This document shows, in pieces, positions 1 to 12,060 of a stretch of DNA of 64,000 bases. The DNA is from Eutreptiella sp. 'Long Island Sound 2002'. Taxonomy: Eukaryota; Euglenozoa; Euglenophyceae; Eutreptiales; Eutreptiaceae. The notes under the pieces are model-generated. The model had not been told where the DNA came from. It was given only the letters and a program-made list of their open reading frames with translations, and made no database searches. The translations under genes and the position numbers were made by a program. The DNA is taken from contig OZ038378.1 in assembly GCA_964036045.1 (NCBI GenBank), forward strand, positions 183,422,944 to 183,486,943, given 5' to 3'. Position 1 is the stretch's first letter, and every line of letters begins with the position of its first letter.

Positions 1-3000
1 CGGCTCCTTGGACCTGAGCACAAGAGCGCGGGTGCACGGGCACATGGCTTGTGCGCCGATGCCACACACAATGGTTGCTACCGTCCCCGGCGTGGTCTGA
101 CCGCCCAGGGGGCGGGCCCTGCACCGCCCGCGCTCCGGGGCCCCCGCCACGCCTCCCCCGGGCAACGCCGGGTTTTCGGGCAGGACCATCCGCAGGATCA
201 TCTGCGGGGTTCATGCGGGGCTCATGGGACAGCCTCGCATCCGACACCGCCCGTCCCTCTGCCGTGCTCCGTGTTACCCGCGGTGCAAGGGGTCGGGATG
301 CAGAGCCACGCCCTCCCCGACGCCGCAGCTCACACTCTCATGCGCCCGTGACCGGGGCCTTGATGGGCGTGTGCCCTTTCCCCCCAAAAAAAAACATGTG
401 AAGGGGCATCAACAACGAGAGACGCGTGAATGCCCGCCTTGTTCCCACAGACATGGCCCAGATGGCCGCACCGCGCGCCGCGTCAGGCCCTGCCCTCTGC
501 ACAAGGCCAACCAGCAGGACTCCAACGGCGATGCACTACTCCTTTGAGAGCCCCCCTTTGTTTGTTGGCCGGTCGATGGTCTCCCCCATCCGCCGACTTT
601 TGCCGGTCAACTGTCGGGAGCGCTTAAGGTGACCGGGTTGCGACACTGATCGCATCCTCATCCGTATGCAACGTCATGGCTGGATGCCACGGTACCGCAC
701 GAGGGCGGCTCTCGCGTCCAAATCAGTCGTTGTTGGGTCCTCAGAGCGCGATCGAGACTTTCACCAAAAGTCTCGGACCGCAGTCGACCCGAAAGCACTG
801 GGGGCAGGTTTTTTCAAGGGGACGAACCGACCTGGACGAGAATACTCTGACTCGAGCACGGAAATCCTGAAACTTCTGAAAATTAGGGGTGGGGCTGATC
901 CTTGACCAAGGGCCAGTGGCCACTGGGGTGCGGCCCATCGCCATGTACTATGCGACCGCCGCTCACGAGGGAGCTGAGTGCCGTTTGGGGGCAGAAGTGT
1001 GCAAAAAGGGTTCCTGCCGGTCGCACAATGGCCTGCCCCCCAGCCCTTGACCAACAACAATCGACTGCCGAATCCGCATTTGCCGTCCCATTTTGTTGGA
1101 TGTACCCCAACGCAGGCGGTGTGCCCCCGTGCGCAGAACCGCCTTGGGGCCAAGGGCCCTTGGGGCACCGCCGGGGGGTGGGCGGGGCAGGCACACCTGA
1201 CACTTGTGGTGCTGCTGGGGTGCGCTCCGGGAACAGGGCTCTGCCTCTCATCATGGCCACAGGACCTCTCGGGCGAGGCAGAGGTGGTGGGGTGAGGCAT
1301 GGCCGAGGTGTCCAGCAGCAGTCGGCGCCGGGCCGGTTTGTCGTCCTTCTTGTCGTTCTGTGTGGGGGCTGCAGCGCACCAACGGAGAGCGTGCCATCAG
1401 CGGGCCATCCCAAACAGGAGGGTCGGGCACTTGAGGAGGCGGCGTGTGACAGCACGCGCCGCGGGCGGACTCGTTGCTGCTGCCCTTCCCAACGCGCGTG
1501 CGCGCGCGCTGCACCAATGGCAGGCCACCCCACATCCATTGCTCGGCCACGTACCCACGTCCGTTTGCATTCCAAACCGAGCGTGGCCCACACCCCCTCT
1601 GACCCCAGGGGCAGGGGTCTTCGCAGCTGAGAGGCCTTTGCCAATAAAAGCAAAGACTTGAACTTGTCAAGTGCAAACGGCTTGCCAATGGGCGTTGAGC
1701 CCATGGCATGTGTGGGGGAAGACGGGGTCACCCTTTTGGGGACGTTGGGCTTGTGCGGTTGGACCGCAGCCCCATATGCCCTGGCACCTCCTGACTGAAC
1801 AAGATGCCAAAGGACCTCAAACTGCATTTGGGGGCACCAAGTCTCACCGCAGCAGACACAAAAATGTCTCAGATACGTTACAACGGCTCAAAAGTGCATC
1901 AGTGATGGCGGTCGGGCGCAGCAACTGCAAATCCAATCGGGTGTGCCGTGGGCTGCCCCCGCCAAGAAAACTCGACGCCCCAAGAAACTGCGATCTCTCA
2001 GACACAATCTCACACACAACAACTGTTTTTGCAGCCCTCAGTGCGATCAACGGCGAACCACTAGTTGCTGTGCATCGACGACCAAGGCCCCCATCAATCC
2101 CTTGCCCCCAGAGGGCGAGAGACTGCGGGGGCATTGCATCAACCAAACTGGTCCCCAGTTGGAGTATTCACCGCACAAACCCGGAGGGACACGGGGGAAA
2201 TCTATCTCAGCCAAAGCCTTGGACATTCCTGCACAGCCTTGCTTGACCCCGCACAACCCTACCTATCCCCTGGGCCACCTCAATACACCCCCAAAACCCC
2301 TTTGTGCCCCTGGACAGCCTTCCGCTCATGGGGCCTGCCCACTACGCCAAAGCACCAGCGGCACTTTGTGTCGGCTCCTGGTCTGCTCTCCGAAACCAGC
2401 TTGTAATGGGGACCATATGGTGCTCAGCGCTCTCCGGTCTTGCACTCGTGACCAAGGAGGACTCTGGCATCCAAGTCAGGGCACCATTGACGATCGGGGG
2501 GGGGGGGGGAGGGGTGTGCGATACGCGGCATTGGCCCGTGGTTTGTACTGGAGGCACAGAGTTGGTCGTGCAGAGTTGGTCCAGCCTCAGGATCTCAATG
2601 GGATTCATACAGACATGGTGCAGGATGCGTGGGGTCAGTTCGGCACCCCGCAGCCCTCCTGGAAACAGGCAGTTGTGAGGGCCACCTGGGGACCCGAATC
2701 CGGTCATGCTCAGACTGCGCGCACCAGCGATTTGCCGAAGTTGCAGCATGACCAGAAACAAGTGTTGTTCAGGGTCCTGCGTCCAATAAATTCAATTGAT
2801 GGTTCGCTCTGCTCCAGGAAGCTGCCGGGGGGGCGGTGCCATGAAGCTGCGTCAGTGTGTGGTACTGCTGGGTGTCCGCGCTGGTTCGGGGTTTCAGGAT
2901 GAGTCTGTCGACATTGTTTTTCTCGGGGTGGGGGAGGGCACCGCATTGGAGGGCGGGTCTGAAGATGACCAGATCCGTTCTCCACCCCCTCGCAGCAGGG

Positions 3001-4596
3001 CACACCTTGGATAGGGGGCTCATCAGTGCTGCTGGTGACCCCGCCACTGTTGCTGCCGCGGTTGCAATCCTTGGGGAAGATACTTGTGGGCCGGCTGTGG
3101 TGCACTGTCAATACAGAGGAGACGCCCATACTGACGCATGCACGCACTCGGAACACGTGCTGCTGTGCAAACGGGAGGCCGTGAGAAGGCGGACTGTCTC
3201 GGCCAAGGCTCATCAAACGGAACAAACCGCGTGCCAGCGCGGGGGACGGTGCTGGTTTGATGATCAGACTGGCCCAATCACTGCAATAATCACAACAATC
3301 CAACATCTGACACGAAATCCGGGCCCTGATTTCAAAAACTGGTTGCTTTTTCGCGACCCTCCGAGCTTCCTGGTGGAAAAGGATTAGGGGACCGCCCCCC
3401 TCCCCCTACCCCCACCGACATGATGGCAACGTGCGTTCCTACAAGTCCTTCGGCATCCTGCCCCACTTCCTTGGCTGGTGTGTCAAGTCCAGACTTGCCA
3501 ATGACGTCCGCTACGTCAGACCGCAAACTATCCCGGATTCAACCATTCACTTCTCATTGAAATGACCTCGTGTCACCAATGGCCCTCCCTAGCTTCTCAC
3601 CAGGCAGCAAAACACCGCCAGCCGGTCCGCATTGTTCCCAGGTGTGTCTATTCCCTTGCTCCAGCGGCTCTTTTGCCGCAGAGCGGTTGGGTCGTTATGT
3701 GGGGCACCGCTTGGGATCCCGGTCTTCCGTAGCACCAACCAACATTTACCGCCTGAGCGGAATCATCCCAGTACTTTGTAGCACGTGCCCATCGCGTCAC
3801 GGCATCCAAAATGACAAGCAACCTGCTGACATCCAGCCCTTACCCTCCGGTCCCATCATCACTAACTCAAATACACTCACGAAGCCGTAAAAGGTGAGAT
3901 GCACATTTGCGATAAAAGCCTTGACTTTCGGGGCATCGATACACCTTGATGTTCCACAAAGGCGGGCCTGGATAGCACAAAGTCTTCGGCACACGCACGA
4001 CGATGTATAAGAGAGCACAATCCGGTGTGTGCATTCCATGCGACTGAGACTTGTCACACTGTCACGCTTTTCATGGGCTTTGGGGGCGGTCATGCCCAAG
4101 CAAGTCAAGATGGCACACAAATCACAGAAACACATCCAGACCTGGCCATGGTTACAACCAGATCGGAATTTGCATCCTCAGCCCAACAACAACCTTCTGT
4201 CGTCAGCATTTTTTCTCTGCGTGAAGCAGCCGGACTAGTGCCCTTACTGTTAGTGCCGATGTGGGGGTACAAGCAAACCTCCGGCTTGGGGTAGGTCATA
4301 ATACAAAGGGGTCGCCGCCGAGCTCATCTTGATGCGCTGAGAGGCAGACAGGTCTTGATTTTCCCGAGCCGATACTGCGGTGTGAACAGCGTAGAAGGAG
4401 GTAGAGAGCCTCACGCACCAGATAACGTATGGCGGCCGACGAAGACATCGCCATCGGTATGATCCTGTGCATGCCCTGTGCGTCCCATCGGTATGCCCTG
4501 TGCACGTCCCGAACGTGCCATCATACTTCACCACGCATGTACGTGCCTGCCCCGGTTGTGTGTGGATTGGTGTGTGACCCTCTGCCACAACACTTG
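1..4596. other. GC-rich region, no recognisable gene
   Basis: Open frames overlap on both strands here, as expected from GC-rich sequence with few stop codons. None shows a domain, a coherent start context or a family signature I recognise. The stretch includes a G run near 2497-2511. It may be intergenic DNA or very degenerate elements; I see nothing firm in it. Confidence 0.5.
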
Positions 4597-4599
4597 TGT

Positions 4600-5256
4600 C
4601 CCCCCTCACTATCCCTGTATCCGCCCTCACTATCCCTGTATCCCCCCTCACTACCCCTGTATTCCCCCTCACTATCCCTGTATACCCCCTCACTATCCCT
4701 GTATCCCCCCTCACTATCCCTGTATCCCCCCTCACTATCCCTGTATCCCCCCTCACTATCCCTGTATCCCCCCTCACTATCCCTGTATCCCCCCTCACTA
4801 TCCCTGTATTCCCCCTCACTATCCCTGTATCCCCCCTCACTATCCCTGTATCCCCCCTCACTACCCCTGTATTCCCCCTCACTATCCCTGTATACCCCCT
4901 CACTATCCCTGTATCCCCCCTCACTATCCCTGTATCCCCCCTCACTATCCCTGTATCCCCCCTCACTATCCCTGTATCCCCCCTCACTATCCCTGTATCC
5001 CCCCTCACTATCCCTGTATCCCCCCTCACTATCCCTGTATCCCCCCTCACTATCCCTGTATCCCCCCTCACTATCCCTGTATCCCCCCTCACTATCCCTG
5101 TATCCCCCCTCACTATCCCTGTATTCCCCCTCACTATCCCTGTATCCCCCCTCACTATCCCTGTATCCCCCCTCACTATCCCTGTATCCCCCCTCACTAT
5201 CCCTGTATTCCCCCTCACTATCCCTGTATCCCCCCTCACTATCCCTGTATCCCCCC
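4600..5256. repeat. 21-bp minisatellite (~31 copies)
   Basis: The unit CCCCCCTCACTATCCCTGTAT is repeated about 31 times head to tail. Variants carry ATTCCCCC or ATACCCCC at the junction, or CTACCCC for CTATCCC. Because 21 is divisible by 3 and the unit lacks stops, all three plus-strand frames and at least one minus-strand frame stay open, giving spurious ORFs (for example a Ser-Leu-Tyr-Pro heptad). A block of variant units near 4642-4700 recurs near 4855-4915, so part of the array was duplicated as a block. Degenerate units continue to about 5440. Confidence 0.95.
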
Positions 5257-6863
5257 GTATGACCACTCGCTATGACCGTATCTCCTTCCCATTAAGCCTT
5301 GGATCCCCGACCCCCCCCCCCCCCACACACCATCCCTGTATCCTCACTATCCCTGTATGACCACTCACCGTATCCCCTTCTCACTAACCATTGCATCACC
5401 CTCCCCACACAGACCATCCCTGTATCCCCCCTTGAACTCCCCTTCAGGACAAATATCCCCCTCCCCTCTGACCATCCTGTGCACGCCCTGTGCGTGCACA
5501 GTGGGCGTGCACACCGCTCACCCTGCACACGCCCTGTGTGTGCCGTCGAGTACGTGCCATGCGCATGCCCTGTGGCGTGCACAGGGCATGCGGAAGGCAG
5601 ACACAGGACACACATCGGACACGCACAGAGCCCCAAACGCTCCGAATCGACCAATGGGCCGCTGCAGAAAAATCGAAAAGGTGACTGTTAGGCGACGTTG
5701 GGCTGGGCGAGGGGCACGAAAAGGCGCAGCGGAAGGGGGGCACAGAGACCAATACGTGAAGCAGTCTGCGGTTCTTCGGAGGGTTGTGGCTGGAGGTGCT
5801 GCCCGCTGTTCGGCATGCGAAGGGGATGCCCTGCCCTTTCCTCCAGGGCTGTGGAAGTTCTTGTGCGGGGGCGAGTCGGAGAAGAGGCGGTGCCGTTCCA
5901 TCTCCTCTGCAGAACAGAGAGCGTCGATGCGAGGCATGGCGCGCAGAAGGAATGGAGCAGTGCTAAAGGCAGCTTAATGCAGGGCTGACACCCCTCGACA
6001 CAGCCTTGAGACAGCCTTCGACCTTGGCACCACTTGTACATCGCAAAACGGGAGCCTGCACACGGCAAACGGGCTAAAAGCTCAATTCTGGTGGCGGGGC
6101 TATTTGTTCTTTGTTAAGCGCCCCAGAAGCTACCGAAGGAAGCAAGAGTCGACGACGACGCCCCCAGTCGGGCGTACCGATGGCACGCACATGGGCGTGC
6201 ACAAGTGCCAGCGGGCGGTGAGCGGTACCAAACGCCGGGGCTTCACAAACCAAACCAAACTCCAGACGGCGGTCGGGGACGGCGACTGGTTTCTGCAGAA
6301 GTGCGGCCTGTGAGACCAAACCCACCGAGATCCAATTGGCCGGTCCCAACGGGGGAGGCGGGGGGGGGGGTGTGAAGATTTTGCGCTGTGCACAGACTCC
6401 TGGTGTGACCCCTGGTGGACTGTGCGTCGCAGGGCAGCCCACCCGCTGTTTGCGTCATCGCCATCGCCATGAGCTGCTGTGCAGGCGATGGTGCGGATCC
6501 CGCCCCCGCTACCATCCCGGCGGGGGTGGGGTCGTCCTCGGGGTGCGGGCCCTTGGGAGACCGCACGTCCCAACCCGCCGCACGGCGGGGCGGTGTGGTA
6601 GGCTTTGTTCGGAGACGCGCATTCCAATGTTCAACAGTAGTCAGTGAGAGGGGGCGGCAAAACATGTGCCGGCGCTTTCCATGGGGCTCCCGGTGCTGTG
6701 CGCTGAAGGCGAGCCTGGCAAGGGGGCTGTTGCCGACGATGGGCAGCAGTGTGTTGTCGGAAAAAGGGGGTTCGCGCCGGGGGCATAGGACGCACGTGGG
6801 CGCTTGGCAGACCTGCGCTCGAATGGGAGGGAGGCGGGTGGAGTGCCTCAAGACGTACAGGAT
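5257..6863. other. No gene seen; degraded minisatellite then GC-rich sequence
   Basis: From 5257 to about 5440 scattered remnants of the 21-bp satellite continue (CATCCCTGTAT, CTATCCCTGTAT). From about 5465 to 5600 short words such as GCACGCCCTGTG recur, also seen near 4460-4510. The rest is GC-rich with overlapping open frames on both strands that I cannot tie to any protein. Confidence 0.5.
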
Positions 6864-7249
6864 GGGGGGGGGGGGGTTCGTGAGGGGACAATTTTGATTT
6901 TCAGTTTGGTGCCGAAATTGTCCCCACGAAATTTTCCTGCGCAATCCGGGGTACTTCCTGGTCCTTGTGCATCCTCGTAGGTAGCCAGGTATTGGTGCGC
7001 TGTTGTTGGCAGCCCGTCTGTTCGTCACGTCTGTTCGTCTTGCTCGCTTGGGAGTGAGAAATTGGTCGTCGTCGAGGATGTTTGTGAGCTTGATTCCAGT
7101 GAAAAAAAAAGCCGCATTGGTTGACAGTTGGGGGTGTTGAAGTTTCCCGCGTCTGATGACCCCGCACCAAAATTGGAGGTGTGCCGAAATTTTCCCCTCT
7201 CGACATTTTCACGGCCGAAATTGTCCCCAGACGAAATCCCCCCCCCCCT
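6864..7249. mobile_element. G-run-bounded MITE-like inverted-repeat element
   Basis: The left end is a run of about 13 G followed by TTCGTGAGGGGACAATTTT. The right end, read on the minus strand, is a G run followed by ATTTCGTCTGGGGACAATTT. Both ends carry further CCGAAATTGTCCCC-type words inside the repeat. The interior (about 390 bp in all) has no ORF. This is the architecture of a small non-autonomous DNA transposon, but I could not define a target-site duplication because the outer edges are homopolymers. A second element with similar style lies at 56782-57766. Confidence 0.5.
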
Positions 7250-9700
7250 AACACAAAGCGGTTGCTGGGATAGACCGGTCACTTGGAAAAACGGTTGGGC
7301 GGCAAAATCTGGCAGTTACAAACCGGTGACATGTCACTTGGGAACGGCCGGCAGCGGGGTAGACAGATGCTCCCGGAGATGCGCGCGCGGGGGGGATGCC
7401 ATAAAGGCTAAGAGATGGGGAGGGGGGGTGACGACCCCCCGCCACCACCACCACCACCACCACCCCGAAGCACAGGCCTGGGGCCCGAAGCACAGGCCTG
7501 GGGCACAGAGAGAGAAAGACGGAGAGAGAGAGAGGGACTTCTGCACCCGCGACGCGTGCGCCACACCTTCCAGCCACATGGGGCCAAACTCAGGCCTTGT
7601 TTTGCGGAGCGCCTCCACCAAAACGTTGGCCTTCTTTGGGCGCTTGGAATCAATCACCAATTGAGGCTGCCCTGCGTGCACCCTGCGCCAGAGGGGGGAG
7701 GTGGAGCAGCACTGCAGGGCCATGGGGCAGTCCAGCAGGGGAACGGGGGGTGGGGGGTGGGGGTGGGGGGGGGGGGCTGTAGTACAAGAAAAGTTAGAGG
7801 AAAGAGATATGGACAGGCAAGAGGACGCACCGATGACATCTTCCCTGGTGGGGGGGGGGGGGGCTGGGCCGATCAGAGGGGGTTGGGCGCCCCCCTGTGT
7901 GATTCCATTCCATTCCATTCCGTCTGGTTGTTGTTTCTTTAAGGGGCCCTGGACAGTCCCCTCTTCTTCCCTTCGCATGTTGCGTCGGGTCGCTGCTTTC
8001 TGTCGGCCGCTGCGGCCGGTGCTCCTGCTGGTGTCGTTTCCGCATTCGTGGAGCCCAGTGGTTGGTGTGCTGGGGCTGTGCTGGATGTGGCAGGATGTGC
8101 CGTTTGCGCGTCAGCGGCGCCCAGTAGTTGGCGTACTGGGGTTGTGCTGGTTGTTGCGGGGTTCGTTTGACTGTTTTTGCTGTCCACACACCTCCGTCCT
8201 CAGGCCGTCCACAACCTGCCTCTCTGTGTTTCCATTTGCGTGAGCCCCAGGTGCCCTGCTCCGCATGGTGTCCCGGTGATTTACGCTGCACTGTGACCGC
8301 GCCGTCGTCCTTGGTTCTGCCCACCCCGGTTTTGTTGGAGGTTCCTTCTCTTGCCTGGCCCACCATTCCTTTCCACAGCCCCCCCCCCCCCCAACCTCCT
8401 GTGGCGGGGCTTGCCCTGCTTCCTACGGCGATTGCCTGGTCCAGGTACCGTTCGCTCATACGGTCCGCAGGCGCAGGCCGGGGCCGTGGGGAAGGTCATG
8501 CATGCACTACGGCTACGAGGCCCCCTGGTGAAGGGGAGGCGGAAAGGAGCAGACTTTCAATCAGCGCGTATCCCGTCAGCCGGGGGGATACACGGGACTG
8601 TGGGGGGGCTACAGTGGGACACGTGGGTAATGGGGTATTGCGAAAATGGGGGGGGGGGGGCTGGGGGGGGAAATGTGGGAGTGGAGGGCCCCTTTTTTTC
8701 AACCGCACGCTCACTTCCTTGAGTCATCGCGTCCCTCCGCCAAACATACTCACGAAATCAGAAAGAACGGCAGGCGTGGGGGACATGGAGTGGTCCATTG
8801 GGACACACGGGGACACATCGGTGAAGTTTGGGGATGCGCAGGATGCACCCGAAAAAGACAAATTGCGGCGCACTCGAACTGGAAAGTCTGGAAAGGGGAC
8901 AGTGCGGGGGGTTCGAAAAACTTGCAGTTTTGGCCACAGTGCCCGGGTGAGGGGTGAGGGGGCAGGAGACCTGGTCCGAGCACGCGACGCACACTTGTCA
9001 ACGCCTGTCGACGCCTCGTCCCGCCCGATGCCACATGGTGCCCCTTGTCGATGTTTTGTTGATGTTGGGGCCCTTGCCCTGCTGGGTCCGGGACCGTGGC
9101 GTGGGCAGGTTACCAAACGCCACATTCAGACTCACACCCACCCATGCGGACCGCGTGCCGGAGGGCCGTCCTCAAGGGCCGTCCAGCGTCTCTGCAGGCG
9201 GCCCTGCCACGGACGCCCACATCCAGCGGAGGGACCCGTGCGATGCTGCGCGTGCCTGTGCATAGGGGACACGTTCTTAGGCTCGGACTCGTCGTCGTCC
9301 TCCACACCGTCGTAGCGGGTGCTTCTGGGGCTCGCTGGGGGTTTGGCTGCCGTCCCATAGCATCGCGACGTCGAGCAGGGGCAGCTCTGTGTTCTCCAAC
9401 CGGTCCAACATCTATTTGCCACGGGGCATGTGCAGGGGGCAGCGGTGCGCGAATGCGCGGTGCCGGAAGGGGAGTGGTGCGCCGGGAGGCGCGACCCGAC
9501 CCCCGGCGTGCGCCTCGTGCGCACCGGCCCCCGCAGGAATCCTGAGCTCTGACACCGCGGCACAAGCACCGATCAACGCATGCGGCCGACAGGAACTGGC
9601 CCGTCAGTGGCCAAGAAGACAACGGGACCCTCGCTACCACAGTGAGACGCAAGGGTGACCGCCACAGGGGATGCATCCCAGCAAGCGCAGGGCATGCCGT
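7250..9700. other. No gene seen; simple repeats and G runs
   Basis: The stretch contains a CCA run (about 7440-7468), a GA-rich tract (7508-7545), four CATTC pentamers (about 7905-7920), G runs at about 7762-7776, 7849-7863 and 8648-8672, and a C run near 8383-8396. An imperfect direct repeat 67 bp apart starts near 8051 and 8118 (GCCCAGTRGTTGGYGTRCTG). Open frames overlap on both strands and none resembles a known protein. Confidence 0.5.
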
Positions 9701-10369
9701 CAAAATTTGACATTTCTATGAAAAATGGGACAAAACTCGATTCGATTACAAGCAGGTGGCCTTGGGCTAAAAACTAAACTAATGTTCAACAATTACAATG
9801 AACGTGCGCCCCTTCGGTTTTGCGACTTGGTTGCCAAACCTTGAAGCAGCAACCAAAAGCAAACCCAATGCAAAAATGTCAATTCGGGAATTTTGGCCAA
9901 ATGAGCCAAAAAATGGTCAAAGTTGCGTGATTATTGGTATTCGTATAAAATCGCCAATTGGGGTTTTTTTTTCATGCATGGCAGTCTTGCAAATGGCTCC
10001 TCATGGCGTATGGAATGGAAGATTGGGATGGAAGTAGGAAGCATGTGCTTGCATATGCTTTTCTATGTCTGTTGACGTGTTTGGTTGTAATGGATTGGTC
10101 GCCATTGCCAGGGACAGTTGCAAAATTGTACGCGTTGTGTCCGACGAATATCGAGAGAGGGATAACAACCGACGTGTCAACTTCCCATGCACAGCGTGGG
10201 TGGCGCATGCTTGTTGCAAGAAAAGTCGCGAGGGGCAACAAGAAACACTCGCAGGTTGGCCATCACCGATTTTACCTGTGTTCTCCTTCACTACGATGCA
10301 AATTCATCAAGGGGCAACGTTAAGCAAGCTATGGGGTGAAACTAGCCATGGTGGCTGGTGGCTGGTGGG

Positions 10370-11070
10370 TCGAGAATAGGGGGAGACCCACCCCCCCCCC
10401 CCCCCCCCCCTCTAGACACGGCTAGCCGCGGCTGGGGGGTGAATTGCGCCGAGGCCCCATGTGGACAAAAATATTGAACAAACGCTTACCGTATCCTAGG
10501 GATGTCAAGCAACGCAATCGGATGGAACACAATGCAATTGGACATGCATGCATAGTAGGTGCAATCACAAAGGCAAATGGACCACGACTTCTCACCATCT
10601 CCCATTGTGATAGCCCAAGATAGCGGGCCACATGTTGGATATGGAATGTTGGATAATTGGAAATTCCAATGAAAGTGTCCAACTCACAAGAGCACGCTCA
10701 GCACCAGCACAACTCTTCAGTCAACACACAATACTACTCATGAGAAGCTGAGTGAAAGGCCGCAGAAGTGCAAAGCAGGTTCGGTCATTGGGCATGTACC
10801 GTAGCTTTCGGACATTTATCTTGATACATGTCTGTACATCGTACCGATGCACCTATATGCCGTTGAGCCGTTGAGTTTTCTTCCGCTTATTGTTTTTGAG
10901 ACAAACAACTTGCAACATATGTTGTTCAAAAAGAATTGTTCCACTAGCATATCATGTGCAATGTGGGCTTCTGTGGCATGCAAACACAAAGCAAGACAAG
11001 GTCTACACCAGCCGGCCGGCTAAAGGACCGAGAATAGGAGGAGACCCCCCCCTCCCCCTCCCCCCCCCCC
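10370..11070. repeat. Two copies of a poly-C-terminated motif
   Basis: CGAGAATAGG(G/A)GGAGACCC followed directly by a long C tract occurs at 10370-10411 and again at 11028-11070. The second C tract is broken by two T. The shared non-homopolymer part is about 20 bp, so the two may be ends of related insertions with the same polarity. Nothing between them identifies the element. Confidence 0.4.
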
Positions 11071-11724
11071 ATGGTCGCTTTCACTCCTATGAAGATAAGA
11101 CATGAAAATGGCTGGGGAGGTTCACTCACACTCTGCGACGCATTGTCCCATTAGAGCCTCAAAATTTTAAGGCACCAAGGCTCATTGTGAGGACATTTAC
11201 CACCCCGCAAACATGACGTCTCATATGTTGCACAGGAAGATTGTCGGCTGGGAGATGACGAGCATCAATCGCATAACCTGCCGGCGACAGAGAGCGTACT
11301 CCTCTGCGGGGTTGTGGTGAGACCATGTTTTGTTGTGTTTGTGTCTTTGTGCTTGTACGTGTCACATTAAGTAAGGGACAATGGGGACCACAAAAAAATA
11401 AGTCATAAGTAACGATGCCTCTAGATGGATAAAGAAAAGAAAAAAGGAAAAAAGTAATAAGTATTAAGTAAAGCCCTTTGGGAAACCATTAATACTGTTT
11501 TAACTTTACACCCACTGTTTTAACTTTATAACCACAGGGGGTATATTTCCGCGGCCCGTTTCTCCGAATTTTAAAATTGACATTGGCACAAATGTAAAGC
11601 GATTTACAGTAAAATGTCCATCTTACTCCCTCTAGTAAGCATGCAAAGGGAGGAGGGGGAGAGGAGGTGGCGGATTGGACAACAGCTGTTGTCCAAGCAC
11701 TTGTTGCGGAGCCGCCGACTCTCC

Positions 11725-12060
11725 ATAATGTCCCGGACAAAATCAAGCCATTCGGGACATTACGAGACTTCGGTGCTGGCCATTTGGGACATTATGAGAC
11801 CTTTCTATATGGGCACTGTTTGGGACTATTCGGGACATTATGAGACTTTTTCCTGGGACATTAGCAGACTTTGTGCAAAAATTTTCTTCCGGTGCTTCGC
11901 GCCCCTTCCACCCCCCCTTTGTAACCTCCAAAAATATAAAGTTAGTTTAGAACTGTTACGACATTAGTAGAGTTGTCCCAGACTTCGAAATAGTAAGTCT
12001 TGGGACATTCTCCAGGCTGGGACATTATGAGGCTTTTTTCTGGGGCATTTTTGGACATTT
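11725..12060. repeat. Dispersed GGGACATTATGAGAC motif cluster
   Basis: Within about 335 bp the words GGGACATTA, GGGACATTATGAGAC and close variants (TTCGGGACATTACGAGAC, TTTGGGACATTATGAGAC, TGGGACATTAGCAGAC, TGGGACATTATGAGGC) occur at least six times with irregular spacing. It is interrupted by an unrelated stretch around 11880-11960. No ORF runs through it. It looks like a decayed short tandem repeat rather than a protein-binding array, but the core is better conserved than the spacers. Confidence 0.55.

Noticed and set aside
883-1827. 314-codon minus-strand open frame
   Set aside because: Overlapped by long open frames on both strands in GC-rich DNA, with no motif, no coherent start and no repeat support.
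4250-5266. 338-codon minus frame and ~250-codon plus frames over the minisatellite
   Set aside because: They are by-products of a stop-free 21-bp repeat.
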